The notes below the pieces were generated by a model, which was not told where the DNA came from, ran no database searches, and worked only from the letters and a program-made list of their open reading frames with translations. A stretch of 64,000 bases of DNA, from contig NZ_SLUB01000005.1 of NCBI RefSeq assembly GCF_004799755.1, positions 94,625 to 158,624 on the forward strand. Reading direction: 5' to 3'. Below, piece by piece: positions 43,241-55,761 of the stretch (positions are counted from its first letter, which is position 1; the number at the start of each line of letters is the position of its first letter). The translations under genes were made by a program, and so were the position numbers. This DNA comes from Bacillus timonensis. GTDB lineage: Bacteria; Bacillota; Bacilli; Bacillales; Bacillaceae_L.

Positions 43241-44518
43241 ATGAGCAGCATAGTGACAGAATGGAAGACACAATACAAATCATACAACCAAAATATTAAA
43301 CTATTTATTTTAGCAACCATTTTTACACAGCTAGGCATGGGTATGTTTACAATCATGTATAACTTTTATGTGCGAGAACTGGGCTACTCTGAGCAAACGA
43401 ATGGAACTATTATCGCCATGACAGCATTGGCATCTGCCATTATTTTAGTCCCCGCAGGTCTTATGAGTGATAAATTTGGCAGGAAAAAAGTGATGGTGCT
43501 AGGTGTTGCTGTTTCAACAATAGCCTTCTTTTCTAGAAGTATATTGGATGTGGAACAGTTTTTGATAGCAACTGCATTTTTAACAGGATTGTCGACGGCT
43601 TTTATTCAGGTATCCGGTGTCCCTTGGTTAGCCGAAAACTCATCTGCTTCACAAAGGGTTCATCTTTTTAGTTTTCATTCGGCAATCATGATGGTTGCCC
43701 AGGTTGTTGGAAACATTGCAGGTGGTGCCTTGTCTGACACCTTCCAATTTATTTTTCATATGAGCGGTCTTTGGAGTGTAAGAATCACGCTGTTAATTGC
43801 AACAATCATCTATGTTACAGGAATTCTACCAATCATTAAAATGAATGAGCAACGCAGACAACAACCAAAAATGAAAACAGTAGAATCTTTTGGTCAAAAA
43901 TTAAAAACAAATAAATCGCAAATCAAATTAATTGCTATGTTTGCCATCGCACAAATGATTATTGGATTTGGTTCAGGATTAGTCATTCCTTATCTCAATT
44001 TATATTTTGCAGACCGCTTTCTTGCAAGCAATACGGTAATCGGACTCATACTCTCATTAGGACAAGCTGCAACGGCAATTGCAATGATTATCGGACCCAT
44101 TATTGTGAGTAAGGTTGGAGAGGTACGTGCAGTGGTGTATTTGCAATTATCATCGCTACCATTTCTTCTACTAACAGGGTATACGGAAAATCTATACATA
44201 GCAGCCATCGCCTTTTTATTTAGGCAAGCACTAATGAATGCGGGTAACCCGATTCAAGCATCTCTTGTTATGGGAAGAGTGAACGATTCGATGAAGGGTC
44301 TTGCGAATTCCGTGAATCAGATGGTGTTTTCATTAGGATGGGCCCTCATGGGACCAGTATCGACGTCAATTGTAATGGTACATGGATCTTATTGGGGCTA
44401 TGCATATGTGTTTACAATTACTTCAGTTTTATATCTAATCGGGTCGATATATTTCCTGCTTGTATTCAGTAGGAAATCCTTTCATAACGAGGAAAAACAG
44501 GTAGCGAAAATATCATAA
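43241..44518 (+). CDS. MFS transporter
   Basis: 425 residues with 12 membrane segments. The loop 2-3 motif is LMSDKFGRKKVMVLGVAV, with a second half beginning QIKLIAMFAIAQMIIGFGSG. The substrate is not predictable; it is of the multidrug/small-solute type. The ATG at 43241 follows GGGAG by 5 bases, whereas the ATG at 43229 has no site of its own. This gene and metY are absent at this position in B. subtilis, so they interrupt the yusE-metN synteny. Confidence 0.85.
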   Translation: MSSIVTEWKTQYKSYNQNIKLFILATIFTQLGMGMFTIMYNFYVRELGYSEQTNGTIIAMTALASAIILVPAGLMSDKFGRKKVMVLGVAVSTIAFFSRSILDVEQFLIATAFLTGLSTAFIQVSGVPWLAENSSASQRVHLFSFHSAIMMVAQVVGNIAGGALSDTFQFIFHMSGLWSVRITLLIATIIYVTGILPIIKMNEQRRQQPKMKTVESFGQKLKTNKSQIKLIAMFAIAQMIIGFGSGLVIPYLNLYFADRFLASNTVIGLILSLGQAATAIAMIIGPIIVSKVGEVRAVVYLQLSSLPFLLLTGYTENLYIAAIAFLFRQALMNAGNPIQASLVMGRVNDSMKGLANSVNQMVFSLGWALMGPVSTSIVMVHGSYWGYAYVFTITSVLYLIGSIYFLLVFSRKSFHNEEKQVAKIS

Positions 44519-44705
44519 TATGTCATATTTCCCGGGAAAAAGGAAGTAAATAAACGATTTGTGTATAAATTTGTTACAAGTATGTGTCGAAATAAGACAC
44601 GAAATTTCAAATTGCTTATTTTTTCTAAAAATTCTTATTGACATATAATAGAAAAAGGTTTAGCATGATATTAACTTGTTAAAGTAATAAATTTCATATT
44701 GAAAA

Positions 44706-44849
44706 TCTTATCTAGAGTGGCGGAGGGAATGGCCCTATGAAGCCCGGCAACCGGTAATTTACACGGTGCTAATTCCAACAGACATTTTTTGTCTGAAAGA
44801 TAAGAAGAGAAACCGTACACACACCTCTTCTTATCGAAGAGGTTTTTTA
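44706..44849 (+). ncRNA. S-box (SAM-I) riboswitch with terminator, upstream of metY
   Basis: The aptamer begins CTTATC (P1, pairing with GATAAG at 44799-44804), then AGAGTGGCGGAGGGAATGGC, CCTATGAAGCCCGGCAACC and GGTGCTAATTCC, all S-box core segments. The terminator is CCTCTTC / GAAGAGG at 44824-44842 with T6. The GAAGAGA after P1 can pair with the terminator left arm as antiterminator. High SAM stops transcription of metY. A TTGACA / TAGCAT pair about 44 bases upstream may be the promoter. Confidence 0.95.
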
Positions 44850-44883
44850 TTTTTTATAAACAAAACAAAAGGGAGAGATTCAA

Positions 44884-46206
44884 ATGAGTGAGAAACAAAA
44901 AAACTATAGACCAGAGACTATCGCTGTCCATGGAGGTCTTGAAGCTGATCCAGTAACAGGGGCAAGAGCCGTACCAATCTATCAATCAAATGCATTTAAA
45001 TTTAATACAACTGAACATGCAGCAAATCTATTTGGACTTAAAGAAAATGGTTATATTTATACTCGTATTCACAACCCAACTACAACTGTTTTTGAAGAAA
45101 GAGTAGCACAATTAGAGGGTGGCGTTGGTGCATTAGCTGTTTCTAGTGGAATGGCTGCGATCACAACAGCTATTTTAAATATTGCGGGTGCAGGAGATGA
45201 GATTGTCTCAGCTTCTACACTATATGGTGGAACATATAACTTATTTGCGACCACACTCCCTAAATACGGAATCAAGACACATTTAGTAGAACCTAATAAT
45301 CCAGAAAACTTCCGTCAAGCGATAACGCCAAATACAAAGGCAATTTTTGCTGAAACAATCGGAAATCCAAGCTTAGATATTCTTGATATTGAAACAGTAG
45401 CAAATATTGCTCATGAAGCAGGAATTCCCTTAATTATTGACAACACATTTGCAACACCATACTTATGTCGTCCAATTGAGCATGGAGCAGATATCGTTGT
45501 TCATTCTGCAACAAAATGGTTACTAGGCAATGGCACAACAATGGGTGGAATTATTGTGGATGGTGGTAAATTCGATTGGAATTCACCAAAATTTCCTGGA
45601 TTTATAACACCAGATCCAAGCTACCATGATCTAGTCTATGCTGATGCTTTAGGACCTGTAGCTTTTATCATTAAAGCAAGAGTTCAACTTCTTCGTGATT
45701 TAGGTCCATCATTAAGTCCATTTAATTCATTCCAGTTTAATCTAGGTCTTGAAACATTACACGTTCGTATGAAAGAACATATTGCCAATACGAAAAAGGT
45801 TGTTTCATATCTTAAAAACCATCCAGGGGTTGAATGGGTATTGTATCCTGGTGAGGATGATCACCCAAACAAACAATTGGCAGATAAATACTTACCAAAA
45901 GGTGCAGGTTCAGTCGTTGTATTTGGTATTAAAGGTGGTAGAGAAGCGGGTGAGAAGCTAATTAATAATGTTGAGCTTTGGTCACATGTTGCAAACGTTG
46001 GTGACGCAAAGAGTTTGATTATTCATCCAGCTAGCACAACACACCAGCAATTAAGTCCAGAAAATTTAAAGTTGTCTGGTGTTACGGAAGACCTAGTTCG
46101 CTTATCTGTTGGAATCGAAAATATTGAAGATATTTTAGAAGATTTAGAGCAAGCCATTCAAGTAGCTAATGGAACAAGTTCTGTTTCACCATTGCCTACA
46201 GCTTAA
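44884..46206 (+). CDS. metY: O-acetylhomoserine sulfhydrylase (MetY)
   Basis: 440 residues in the Cys/Met metabolism PLP family, of the long MetY type. Signs are ETIAVHGGLEADPVTGARAVPIYQS, RIHNPTTTVFEERVAQLEGG, SGMAAI and the PLP Lys211 in VVHSATKWLLGNGTTMGG. It makes homocysteine directly from O-acetylhomoserine and sulfide. It is controlled by the S-box upstream, fitting a methionine pathway. AAAAGGGAGAG precedes the ATG. Confidence 0.93.
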   Translation: MSEKQKNYRPETIAVHGGLEADPVTGARAVPIYQSNAFKFNTTEHAANLFGLKENGYIYTRIHNPTTTVFEERVAQLEGGVGALAVSSGMAAITTAILNIAGAGDEIVSASTLYGGTYNLFATTLPKYGIKTHLVEPNNPENFRQAITPNTKAIFAETIGNPSLDILDIETVANIAHEAGIPLIIDNTFATPYLCRPIEHGADIVVHSATKWLLGNGTTMGGIIVDGGKFDWNSPKFPGFITPDPSYHDLVYADALGPVAFIIKARVQLLRDLGPSLSPFNSFQFNLGLETLHVRMKEHIANTKKVVSYLKNHPGVEWVLYPGEDDHPNKQLADKYLPKGAGSVVVFGIKGGREAGEKLINNVELWSHVANVGDAKSLIIHPASTTHQQLSPENLKLSGVTEDLVRLSVGIENIEDILEDLEQAIQVANGTSSVSPLPTA

Positions 46207-46240
46207 GTTTTACTTCGGTACATTAGTCACAACTTTTTCA

Positions 46241-46269
46241 TTGACACCTTAAATGACAGATGATAAGAT
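46241..46269 (+). promoter_or_regulatory. SigA-type promoter of the metNPQ riboswitch transcript
   Basis: TTGACA (46241-46246), 17-base spacer, TAAGAT (46264-46269), placing the start about 40 bases before the S-box. Confidence 0.75.
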
Positions 46270-46315
46270 AATTCTCGTGTTATTTTAGGACGATATTACA
46301 TGTAAATATATGATG

Positions 46316-46476
46316 ACTCTTATTTAGAGTGGTGGAGGGATGTGCCCGATGAAACCCAGCAACCGTCAACATTTGTTGAAAAGGTGCCAATTCACACAAA
46401 GCAGAAGCTTTGGAAGATGAGAGGAAGGAATCACTGAATTGTGCCTTTCTGCTCGTTTATGCAGAAAGGCTTTTTC
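46316..46476 (+). ncRNA. S-box (SAM-I) riboswitch with terminator, upstream of metN
   Basis: CTCTTATTTAGAGTGGTGGA, GGGATGTGCCCGATGAAACC, CAGCAACC and AAGGTGCCAATTC form the aptamer, closed by ATGAGAG (46417-46423). The terminator is a perfect 10-bp stem GCCTTTCTGC / GCAGAAAGGC (46443-46470) plus T5. SAM binding is expected to shut off methionine uptake. Confidence 0.95.
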
Positions 46477-46549
46477 AATTATTGGCGTTAATTATTTACG
46501 ATATCGCATAAACTAAACATAGTTTTCTTTGGATAGAAGGTGTGACTAC

Positions 46550-47572
46550 ATGATAACACTGAAAAATGTGTCGAAGATATATAAAACAAAAGCAAATTCT
46601 GTTACGGCCGTTAACGATATTGATTTAGAGATCAATGAAGGTGAAATCTTCGGAATCATCGGCTATAGTGGAGCAGGTAAAAGCTCACTTATTCGTCTGC
46701 TGAATGGACTCGAAACACCAACTGAGGGAGAAATTTCAGTTGCCGGTCATAATATCACTTCCGTTAAAGGAAAAGCATTACGTGATGCGCGTAAAGAAAT
46801 AAGCATGATCTTTCAACATTTCAACCTTTTATGGTCGCGAACCGTGAGGGAAAATATTTCATTTCCCCTTGAAATCGCAAAAGTCCCAAAAACTAAACGG
46901 GATGAGAGAGTTACAGAGCTTATTAAGCTGGTTGGTTTAGAAGGAAGAGAGGATGCTTATCCTTCACAGCTCAGTGGTGGTCAAAAACAAAGGGTAGGAA
47001 TCGCGCGGGCACTGGCTAACAACCCAAAGGTTTTGCTATGTGATGAGGCAACATCTGCGTTAGACCCACAAACAACTGACTCGATATTGGACTTGCTTGT
47101 CGATATTAATGAACGTTTAGGATTAACGATAGTGTTGATTACTCATGAAATGCATGTTATTCGTAAAATTTGTCACCGTGTTGCCGTGATGGAAAATGGA
47201 GAGATTGTTGAACAAGGTCGAGTTTTAGATGTATTTAAAAAGCCTCAAGCTCAAATAACGAAAATCTTTGTACAGCAGGTTACCGAACCTGAAGAAACAA
47301 GGGAAACCATTGAACATCTTTTAGAGCAATATTCAAGTGGGAAGGTTGTGCAATTAACCTTTGTTGGGAAAGCAGCAGAAACTCCACTTATTACAGATGT
47401 TATTCGGAATTTCAAGGTGAGTGTAACCATCATTCAAGGGAAAATTTCACAAACACAAAGTGGTTCATATGGTACGTTATTCATTCATCTTAATGGCGAA
47501 TCTAGTGAAATTGAGAAAGCCATACAGTATATCCGCGAGCAACAAGTTGAAGCGGAGGTGCTTAGCGAATGA
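46550..47572 (+). CDS. metN: Methionine ABC transporter ATPase
   Basis: 340 residues with Walker A GYSGAGKSS, signature LSGGQKQRVGIARAL, Walker B VLLCDEATSALD and the C-terminal NIL (ACT-like) domain that senses methionine (VVQLTFVGKAAETPLITDVI). The ATG at 46550 has AAGGTGTGA upstream; the earlier ATG at 46529 has none. It is coupled to metP by a 4-base ATGA overlap. Confidence 0.95.
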   Translation: MITLKNVSKIYKTKANSVTAVNDIDLEINEGEIFGIIGYSGAGKSSLIRLLNGLETPTEGEISVAGHNITSVKGKALRDARKEISMIFQHFNLLWSRTVRENISFPLEIAKVPKTKRDERVTELIKLVGLEGREDAYPSQLSGGQKQRVGIARALANNPKVLLCDEATSALDPQTTDSILDLLVDINERLGLTIVLITHEMHVIRKICHRVAVMENGEIVEQGRVLDVFKKPQAQITKIFVQQVTEPEETRETIEHLLEQYSSGKVVQLTFVGKAAETPLITDVIRNFKVSVTIIQGKISQTQSGSYGTLFIHLNGESSEIEKAIQYIREQQVEAEVLSE

Positions 47573-48237
47573 TTGAAAAATATCTTCCCAATGTAAAGTG
47601 GGAAAACGTATGGCAATCTACAATGGAAACATTAAGTATGACTGCTATTTCCGTGCTCTTAACATTTATTATCGGACTTATTTTAGGATTAGCCCTATTT
47701 TTAACATCAAAGGGTAATTTATGGGAAAATAAATCGCTGAACGTAACTATTGCATCTTTTGTAAATATCTTCCGTTCAATTCCATTTATTATTTTAATTA
47801 TTTTACTCATACCTTTTACAAGCCTTGTTATGGGAACGATGTTAGGAGTGAAGGGTGCCCTGCCAGCATTAATCATAGGCTCCGCACCGTTCTATGCGAG
47901 AATGGTAGAGATTGCTCTCCGTGAAATAGATAAGGGAGTAATCGAAGCAGCGAAATCAATGGGTGCTACGACATCCACGATCATCTGGAAGGTTCTTATT
48001 CCAGAATCATTGCCAGCCATTATTTCAGGTATTACTGTCACTGCAATTGCTTTAGTTGGATATACGGCTATGGCAGGAACTGTAGGAGCAGGTGGACTTG
48101 GAACATTGGCATACCTAGAAGGGTACCATCGTTCTAACCTCGATGTTACCTTCGTAGCCACTATTTTAATATTAGTAATCGTATTTATCATTCAGCTTAT
48201 AGGTGATATCATCACTTCTATAATAGATAAAAGATAA
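47569..48237 (+). CDS. metP: Methionine ABC transporter permease
   Basis: 222 residues with five membrane segments. The EAA loop is EIDKGVIEAAKSMGATTSTIIWKVLIPESLP, with SIPFIILIILLIPFT near the start, as in MetI/MetP. It pairs with MetN and MetQ. Confidence 0.95.
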   Translation: MIEKYLPNVKWENVWQSTMETLSMTAISVLLTFIIGLILGLALFLTSKGNLWENKSLNVTIASFVNIFRSIPFIILIILLIPFTSLVMGTMLGVKGALPALIIGSAPFYARMVEIALREIDKGVIEAAKSMGATTSTIIWKVLIPESLPAIISGITVTAIALVGYTAMAGTVGAGGLGTLAYLEGYHRSNLDVTFVATILILVIVFIIQLIGDIITSIIDKR

Positions 48238-48254
48238 TAATGGAGGAAAATAAG

Positions 48255-49118
48255 ATGAAAAAGTTTTTACAAGCAATTCTCGTATTTGTTTTTGTACTTG
48301 TATTAGCTGCATGTGGAACTGCTGATAATGAAGGAGCAGAAAACAAAGATAGTAATGGTGAATCAGATGGGGATGCTGGAAATGTAACCTTAACAATTGG
48401 AGCAACTCCTGTACCACATGTAGAGATTTTAGAAGAAGCAAAACCTTTATTAGAGGAAAAAGGAATTACGTTAGAAATTAAGGAGTTTACAGATTATGCT
48501 CTTCCAAATAGAGCTTTAAATGAAGGCGATTTAGACGCAAACTTTTTCCAACACATTCCATATTTAGATACAGAAGTTGAAGAAAAAGGATATGATATTG
48601 TAAATGCTGGTGGTGTTCATATTGAACCAATTGGTATTTTTACAAAGAAATATAAATCTATCGACGAGATCCCTACTGGAGCAACATTAATTATGAGTAA
48701 CTCCGTAGCTGATCACGGACGCGTCCTTGCTATGTTAGAAAAAGAAGGGCTTCTTACATTAAAAGAAGGCATTGAAAAGGTTAACGCAACTCCCGATGAT
48801 ATCGTTGATAATCCTAAGGAACTTAAATTCGAAATGGAGCTAGACCCTGCATTGTTAACAAAAGTATATGAGGGAGAAGAAGGAGATCTGGTTGCTATCA
48901 ATGGTAACTATGCACTAGATGCTGGCCTAAACCCTACTAAAGATGCGCTTATTGTTGAATCTCCAGAGAATAATCCATATGTGAATATAGTTGCAGTTCC
49001 AAAAGGTGAAGAAAATAGTGAAGCAATCCAAACATTATTAGAAGTACTTCATTCTGAAGAAATTACTAAATTCATTGAAGAAAAGTATAGTGGATCTGTA
49101 ATTCCAGCAAATGAGTAA
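48255..49118 (+). CDS. metQ: Methionine-binding lipoprotein
   Basis: A 287-residue NlpA-family lipoprotein with lipobox LVLAACGTA, then LTIGATPVPHVEILEEAKPL, DYALPNRALNEGDLDANFFQHIPYL and the ligand-binding SNSVADHGRVLAMLE. The ATG at 48255 is 8 bases after GGAGG; the upstream ATG at 48240 precedes that site. It ends the met operon at a strong terminator. Confidence 0.95.
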   Translation: MKKFLQAILVFVFVLVLAACGTADNEGAENKDSNGESDGDAGNVTLTIGATPVPHVEILEEAKPLLEEKGITLEIKEFTDYALPNRALNEGDLDANFFQHIPYLDTEVEEKGYDIVNAGGVHIEPIGIFTKKYKSIDEIPTGATLIMSNSVADHGRVLAMLEKEGLLTLKEGIEKVNATPDDIVDNPKELKFEMELDPALLTKVYEGEEGDLVAINGNYALDAGLNPTKDALIVESPENNPYVNIVAVPKGEENSEAIQTLLEVLHSEEITKFIEEKYSGSVIPANE

Positions 49119-49122
49119 TTAA

Positions 49123-49163
49123 AATGAGGTTGACCAAAATAATGGTCAACCTCATTTTTTTGT
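49123..49163 (+). terminator. Terminator of metNPQ
   Basis: AAAATGAGGTTGACCA / TGGTCAACCTCATTTT, a 16-bp stem, followed by T residues. Confidence 0.92.
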
Positions 49164-49294
49164 TTGGCTAGGCAAACCTTGAGTAAATAAAAGGATATGG
49201 GAGTTATTTATTGTTTTATTACATATTTGATATGATAAGTTTTTGCGACGCGTTGATATGACAGGGAATCAGTAAATATCTGTTAAACACGTGT

Positions 49295-49555
49295 TTGTGG
49301 ATGATCGAAGCTGGTGTTAACATTAACTGTAGTAAAACGTTTTTAAAACAACGAAGGGATTGGTTCATTATCAATCGAATCCGTTTAAACTATACGGGCG
49401 AAATGGAAAAGGCCATGCATCAGGCACATGGAATTGGTTATGAGGACTATTGTCGAAAATTCAAGGAACGTTTACGTGTGGAGAAAACCCGTGAACAAGA
49501 GTATAAGCAAGGTCGAATGATTGTAGCTCAATTTGATCGAAAAGTTCATTTTTAA
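49295..49555 (+). CDS. Hypothetical small protein
   Basis: 86 residues, charged and helical in its second half (EMEKAMHQAHGIGYEDYCRKFKERLRVEKTREQEYKQGR). I do not recognise it. There is no clear ribosome binding site at the ATG, so the start may be later or a non-ATG codon. A perfect terminator hairpin 15 bases after the stop supports a real transcript. It stands alone between metQ and sufC. Confidence 0.4.
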   Translation: MWMIEAGVNINCSKTFLKQRRDWFIINRIRLNYTGEMEKAMHQAHGIGYEDYCRKFKERLRVEKTREQEYKQGRMIVAQFDRKVHF

Positions 49556-49572
49556 ATATATTATCGAACGAT

Positions 49573-49602
49573 AAACCCAGTGGCCAACACTGGGTTTTTA
49601 TA
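49573..49602 (+). terminator. Terminator after the hypothetical gene
   Basis: AAACCCAGTG / CACTGGGTTT with loop GCCAA, then TTTAT. Confidence 0.85.
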
Positions 49603-49960
49603 TAGAATGAATTCACTAAATGTGTGAAAAATAAGCCAAGGGATAAAAGCGATATATAGAAAAGTGCTAATCCCCTCGTCCTTACATATCTTATTGATTT
49701 ATGTTATCTTAATGATGGACAAGTTTTAAGGAAGAAACATCTTACTTAAGTACTTATTATCATTCTCAAAAAATGATTGAAATTCATAATCAATAGTCAA
49801 TCATCTCATTGTCAAAAATGTAATCTTATTCGCAATGTGTAAAGGTTGATAACACTTTGAATTTGTTATAAGATTGTAATGAGAATAAAATGAGAATAGA
49901 GTTTTGACGTTATTTGTCAATTCTTTACAAAATATTTTTTGTTTAATGGAGGTAGTAGTT
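49603..49960. other. Leader region of the suf operon with a Fur-like box
   Basis: About 360 bases without a gene. A site read on the minus strand as TGAGAATGATAATAA (49754-49768) fits about 12 of 15 positions of the Fur 7-1-7 consensus. A TTGATA / TATAAG pair near 49847-49873 with short spacing is a weak promoter candidate. No riboswitch was recognised. Confidence 0.4.
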
Positions 49961-50746
49961 ATGGCAGGATCTACTTTAGTAATAAAAGATCTTCATGTCG
50001 AAATCGAAGGCAAGGAGATTTTAAAGGGAGTAAACCTTGAAATAAAAGGTGGAGAAATTCACGCAATCATGGGACCAAATGGTACAGGTAAGTCAACTTT
50101 ATCATCTGCAATCATGGGTCATCCTAAATATGAGGTTACAAGTGGTAGCGTTTCTTTAGATGGAGAAGATGTATTAGAAATGGAAGTGGATGAGCGTGCA
50201 CGTGCTGGTCTTTTCTTAGCGATGCAGTATCCAAGCGAAATAAGTGGTGTAACAAATGCTGACTTCCTTCGTTCAGCAATTAATGCACGTCGCGAAGAAG
50301 GCGATGAAATCTCACTAATGAAATTCATCCGTACGATGGATAAAAACATGGAGTTCTTAGAAATGGATCCTGATATGGCTCAACGTTACCTAAACGAAGG
50401 CTTCTCAGGTGGAGAAAAGAAACGTAATGAAATCCTACAATTAATGATGATACAGCCTAAAATTGCAATCCTTGATGAGATTGACTCTGGACTTGACATC
50501 GATGCATTGAAGGTTGTTTCTAAAGGAATCAATGAAATGCGCGGAGAAGAGTTTGGTTGCCTAATCATCACTCACTACCAACGCTTACTTAACTATATTA
50601 CACCAGATAAAGTACATGTTATGATGCAAGGACGTATTGTGAAATCTGGTGGTCCAGAGCTTGCACAACGTCTAGAAGCAGAAGGATATGATTGGATCAA
50701 AAAGGAACTAGGAATTGAAGATGAAACTGCAGATCAAGAAGCGTAA
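49961..50746 (+). CDS. sufC: Fe-S cluster assembly ATPase SufC
   Basis: 261 residues with Walker A GPNGTGKST, the FSGGEKKRNEILQLMM signature, Walker B IAILDEIDSGLDIDAL and the ITHYQRLLNYI H-loop, all typical of SufC. It forms the SufBCD scaffold complex. The ATG at 49961 follows GGAGG by 8 bases. It is the first gene of sufCDSUB. Confidence 0.97.
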   Translation: MAGSTLVIKDLHVEIEGKEILKGVNLEIKGGEIHAIMGPNGTGKSTLSSAIMGHPKYEVTSGSVSLDGEDVLEMEVDERARAGLFLAMQYPSEISGVTNADFLRSAINARREEGDEISLMKFIRTMDKNMEFLEMDPDMAQRYLNEGFSGGEKKRNEILQLMMIQPKIAILDEIDSGLDIDALKVVSKGINEMRGEEFGCLIITHYQRLLNYITPDKVHVMMQGRIVKSGGPELAQRLEAEGYDWIKKELGIEDETADQEA

Positions 50747-50763
50747 GCGTTAGGAGGATTATT

Positions 50764-53727
<2,964 letters not shown>

Positions 53728-53784
53728 GTGACCTCTTGCAGACTTTATTTCAAGAGTCTCTTACAGAGAATGGAGTGAAGTAGA

Positions 53785-55182
53785 ATGGCAAAGAAAATGC
53801 CTGAAATTGGCGATTATAAATATGGCTTTGCAGATAAAGACGTTTCCATCTTCCGTTCAAAACGTGGATTAACAAAAGAAATTGTTGAAGAAATTTCTCG
53901 CATGAAGGAAGAGCCTCAATGGATGTTAGACTTCCGTCTTAAATCCTTAGAGCATTTCTACAACAAACCAATGCCACAATGGGGTGGAGACTTAAACACC
54001 TTGAACTTTGATGAGATTACGTATTATGTAAAACCATCTGAGAAATCCGAAAAATCTTGGGATGAAGTTCCAGAAGAAATCAAAGCTACTTTTGATAAAT
54101 TAGGTATTCCTGAAGCTGAACAAAAATACCTTGCTGGTGTTTCTGCTCAGTACGAATCAGAAGTTGTTTATCACAATATGAAGGAAGATCTTGAAGCACT
54201 TGGAATCGTATTTAAAGATACAGATTCAGCTCTTAAAGAAAACGAAGATATTTTCCGTGAGCACTGGGCAAAAGTTATTCCTCCAACTGACAATAAGTTC
54301 GCAGCATTGAACTCTGCTGTTTGGTCTGGTGGGTCATTCATCTATGTACCACCAGGTGTTAAGGTTGATACGCCACTTCAAGCATATTTCCGTATCAACT
54401 CTGAAAACATGGGTCAGTTCGAGCGTACATTAATTATTGTTGATGAAGGTGCAAGTGTACACTATGTTGAAGGATGTACTGCACCTGTTTACACAACAAA
54501 CTCACTTCACAGTGCGGTTGTTGAAATCATCATTAAAAAAGACGCGTATTGCCGTTATACAACGATTCAAAACTGGGCAAACAACGTATATAACCTTGTT
54601 ACAAAGCGTGCCGTTTGTGATGAAAATGCAACAATGGAATGGATTGATGGAAACATCGGTTCTAAATTAACAATGAAATACCCTGCAGTTATCCTTCGCG
54701 GTGAAGGAGCTCGTGGTATGACTCTTTCTATCGCGATTGCTGGTAAAGGTCAACACCAAGATGCAGGTGCGAAAATGATGCACCTTGCGCCAAATACGAC
54801 ATCTTCGATTGTGTCGAAATCCATTTCAAAACATGGTGGTAAAGTAACATACCGTGGTATTGTACACTTCGGACGTAAAGCTGACGGAGCTCGTTCAAAT
54901 ATTGAATGTGATACTTTAATCATGGATAATCAGTCGACATCTGATACAATTCCATATAATGAAATTCTAAATGACAATATTTCATTAGAGCACGAAGCAA
55001 AGGTATCTAAAGTATCTGAAGAACAATTATTCTATCTAATGAGCCGTGGTATTTCAGAACAAGAAGCGACTGAAATGATCGTAATGGGCTTCATCGAGCC
55101 ATTTACAAAAGAGCTTCCAATGGAATATGCTGTTGAAATGAACCGTCTTATCAAGTTCGAAATGGAAGGTTCAATCGGATAA
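53785..55182 (+). CDS. sufB: Fe-S cluster scaffold protein SufB
   Basis: 465 residues, with [44 protein letters not shown] and [25 protein letters not shown]. It carries the cluster-building Cys and Glu residues of SufB. The last gene of the suf operon, with GGAGTGAAGTAGA before the ATG, 57 bases after sufU. Confidence 0.97.
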   Translation: MAKKMPEIGDYKYGFADKDVSIFRSKRGLTKEIVEEISRMKEEPQWMLDFRLKSLEHFYNKPMPQWGGDLNTLNFDEITYYVKPSEKSEKSWDEVPEEIKATFDKLGIPEAEQKYLAGVSAQYESEVVYHNMKEDLEALGIVFKDTDSALKENEDIFREHWAKVIPPTDNKFAALNSAVWSGGSFIYVPPGVKVDTPLQAYFRINSENMGQFERTLIIVDEGASVHYVEGCTAPVYTTNSLHSAVVEIIIKKDAYCRYTTIQNWANNVYNLVTKRAVCDENATMEWIDGNIGSKLTMKYPAVILRGEGARGMTLSIAIAGKGQHQDAGAKMMHLAPNTTSSIVSKSISKHGGKVTYRGIVHFGRKADGARSNIECDTLIMDNQSTSDTIPYNEILNDNISLEHEAKVSKVSEEQLFYLMSRGISEQEATEMIVMGFIEPFTKELPMEYAVEMNRLIKFEMEGSIG

Positions 55183-55206
55183 CCAATAGTTTAAAATTGT
55201 CGTTCT

Positions 55207-55236
55207 AAAAAGCAAGGGGAAACCCTTGCCTTTTTG
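55207..55236 (+). terminator. Terminator of the suf operon
   Basis: AAAGCAAGGG-gaaa-CCCTTGCCTTT, followed by T residues. Confidence 0.88.
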
Positions 55237-55558
55237 TAAGAACGTTTAAGATTTGTGGTCTACCACGGTCATTTGGACTGTGGTATTTTTTATGGAGTGG
55301 AATATTTACATGCTGCATGGTTTTATTCTCCGGTAGAGAAATCTTGAAGCATTTATTACAGAACCGCATTGATAGAATCTTTTTTTGATTTTTGCGATTA
55401 TCGTTACATTAATTCTAGTAAGGAAACGTAATTTGTTTTTATATTAGCCAGCCTTTGCTAGAGTTGTGTACTGATAGAAAAAGGAAATTGGTATAGAAAT
55501 TTGAGAAATCACCTTTAATTCTGAGGTGGTTTTTTATTTTTTATAAAAAAAATGATAA

Positions 55559-55575
55559 GTTGCATATAGCGGAAC
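55559..55575. promoter_or_regulatory. Putative IclR operator D
   Basis: GTTGCATATAGCGGAAC, an imperfect palindrome. Three related sites lie around the iclR and dioxygenase genes 5.8-6.1 kb away. It is about 85 bases upstream of the predicted -35 of the ABC operon. Confidence 0.6.
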
Positions 55576-55650
55576 AAGGGTGTTGCAGTAGGAACAAAGT
55601 CAGATTAACATCGAGTTAGATAGAAAAATCAGAACATTTCGAGAAAGGTG

Positions 55651-55680
55651 TTGAAAGGGAAAATGAGGTATTGTCATATT
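55651..55680 (+). promoter_or_regulatory. Candidate promoter of the Liv-type operon
   Basis: TTGAAA (55651-55656), 18-base spacer, CATATT (55675-55680). Confidence 0.45.
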
Positions 55681-55694
55681 TTATAAAACAAATA

Positions 55695-55708
55695 TGTAAG
55701 CGTTTAAA
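55695..55708. promoter_or_regulatory. cre (CcpA) site
   Basis: TGTAAGCGTTTAAA, one or two bases from the strong cre TGTAAGCGTTTACA. It lies just downstream of the candidate promoter, the usual place for CcpA roadblock repression. Confidence 0.75.
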
Positions 55709-55761
55709 AGGGTAGTTTTGAAATAGTAACCAATTTTAAATCACAAAAGGGGGAATTGAAA

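Larger units (their letters stand above)
55237..55761. other. Intergenic region between suf and the Liv-type operon
   Basis: About 525 bases with no gene. Two further terminator-like hairpins occur: TACCACGGTC / GACTGTGGTA with T6 at 55260-55291, and ATCACCT / AGGTGGT with T6 at 55508-55537. They are followed by the 17-bp regulon motif (55559-55575), a TTGAAA / CATATT promoter pair (55651-55680) and a cre box. No ORF with a start site was found between the hairpins. Confidence 0.6.

Noticed and set aside
55260..55540. A missing small gene or ncRNA between the stacked terminators after sufB
   Set aside because: No ORF with a ribosome binding site and no promoter could be supported; only the hairpins are reported.
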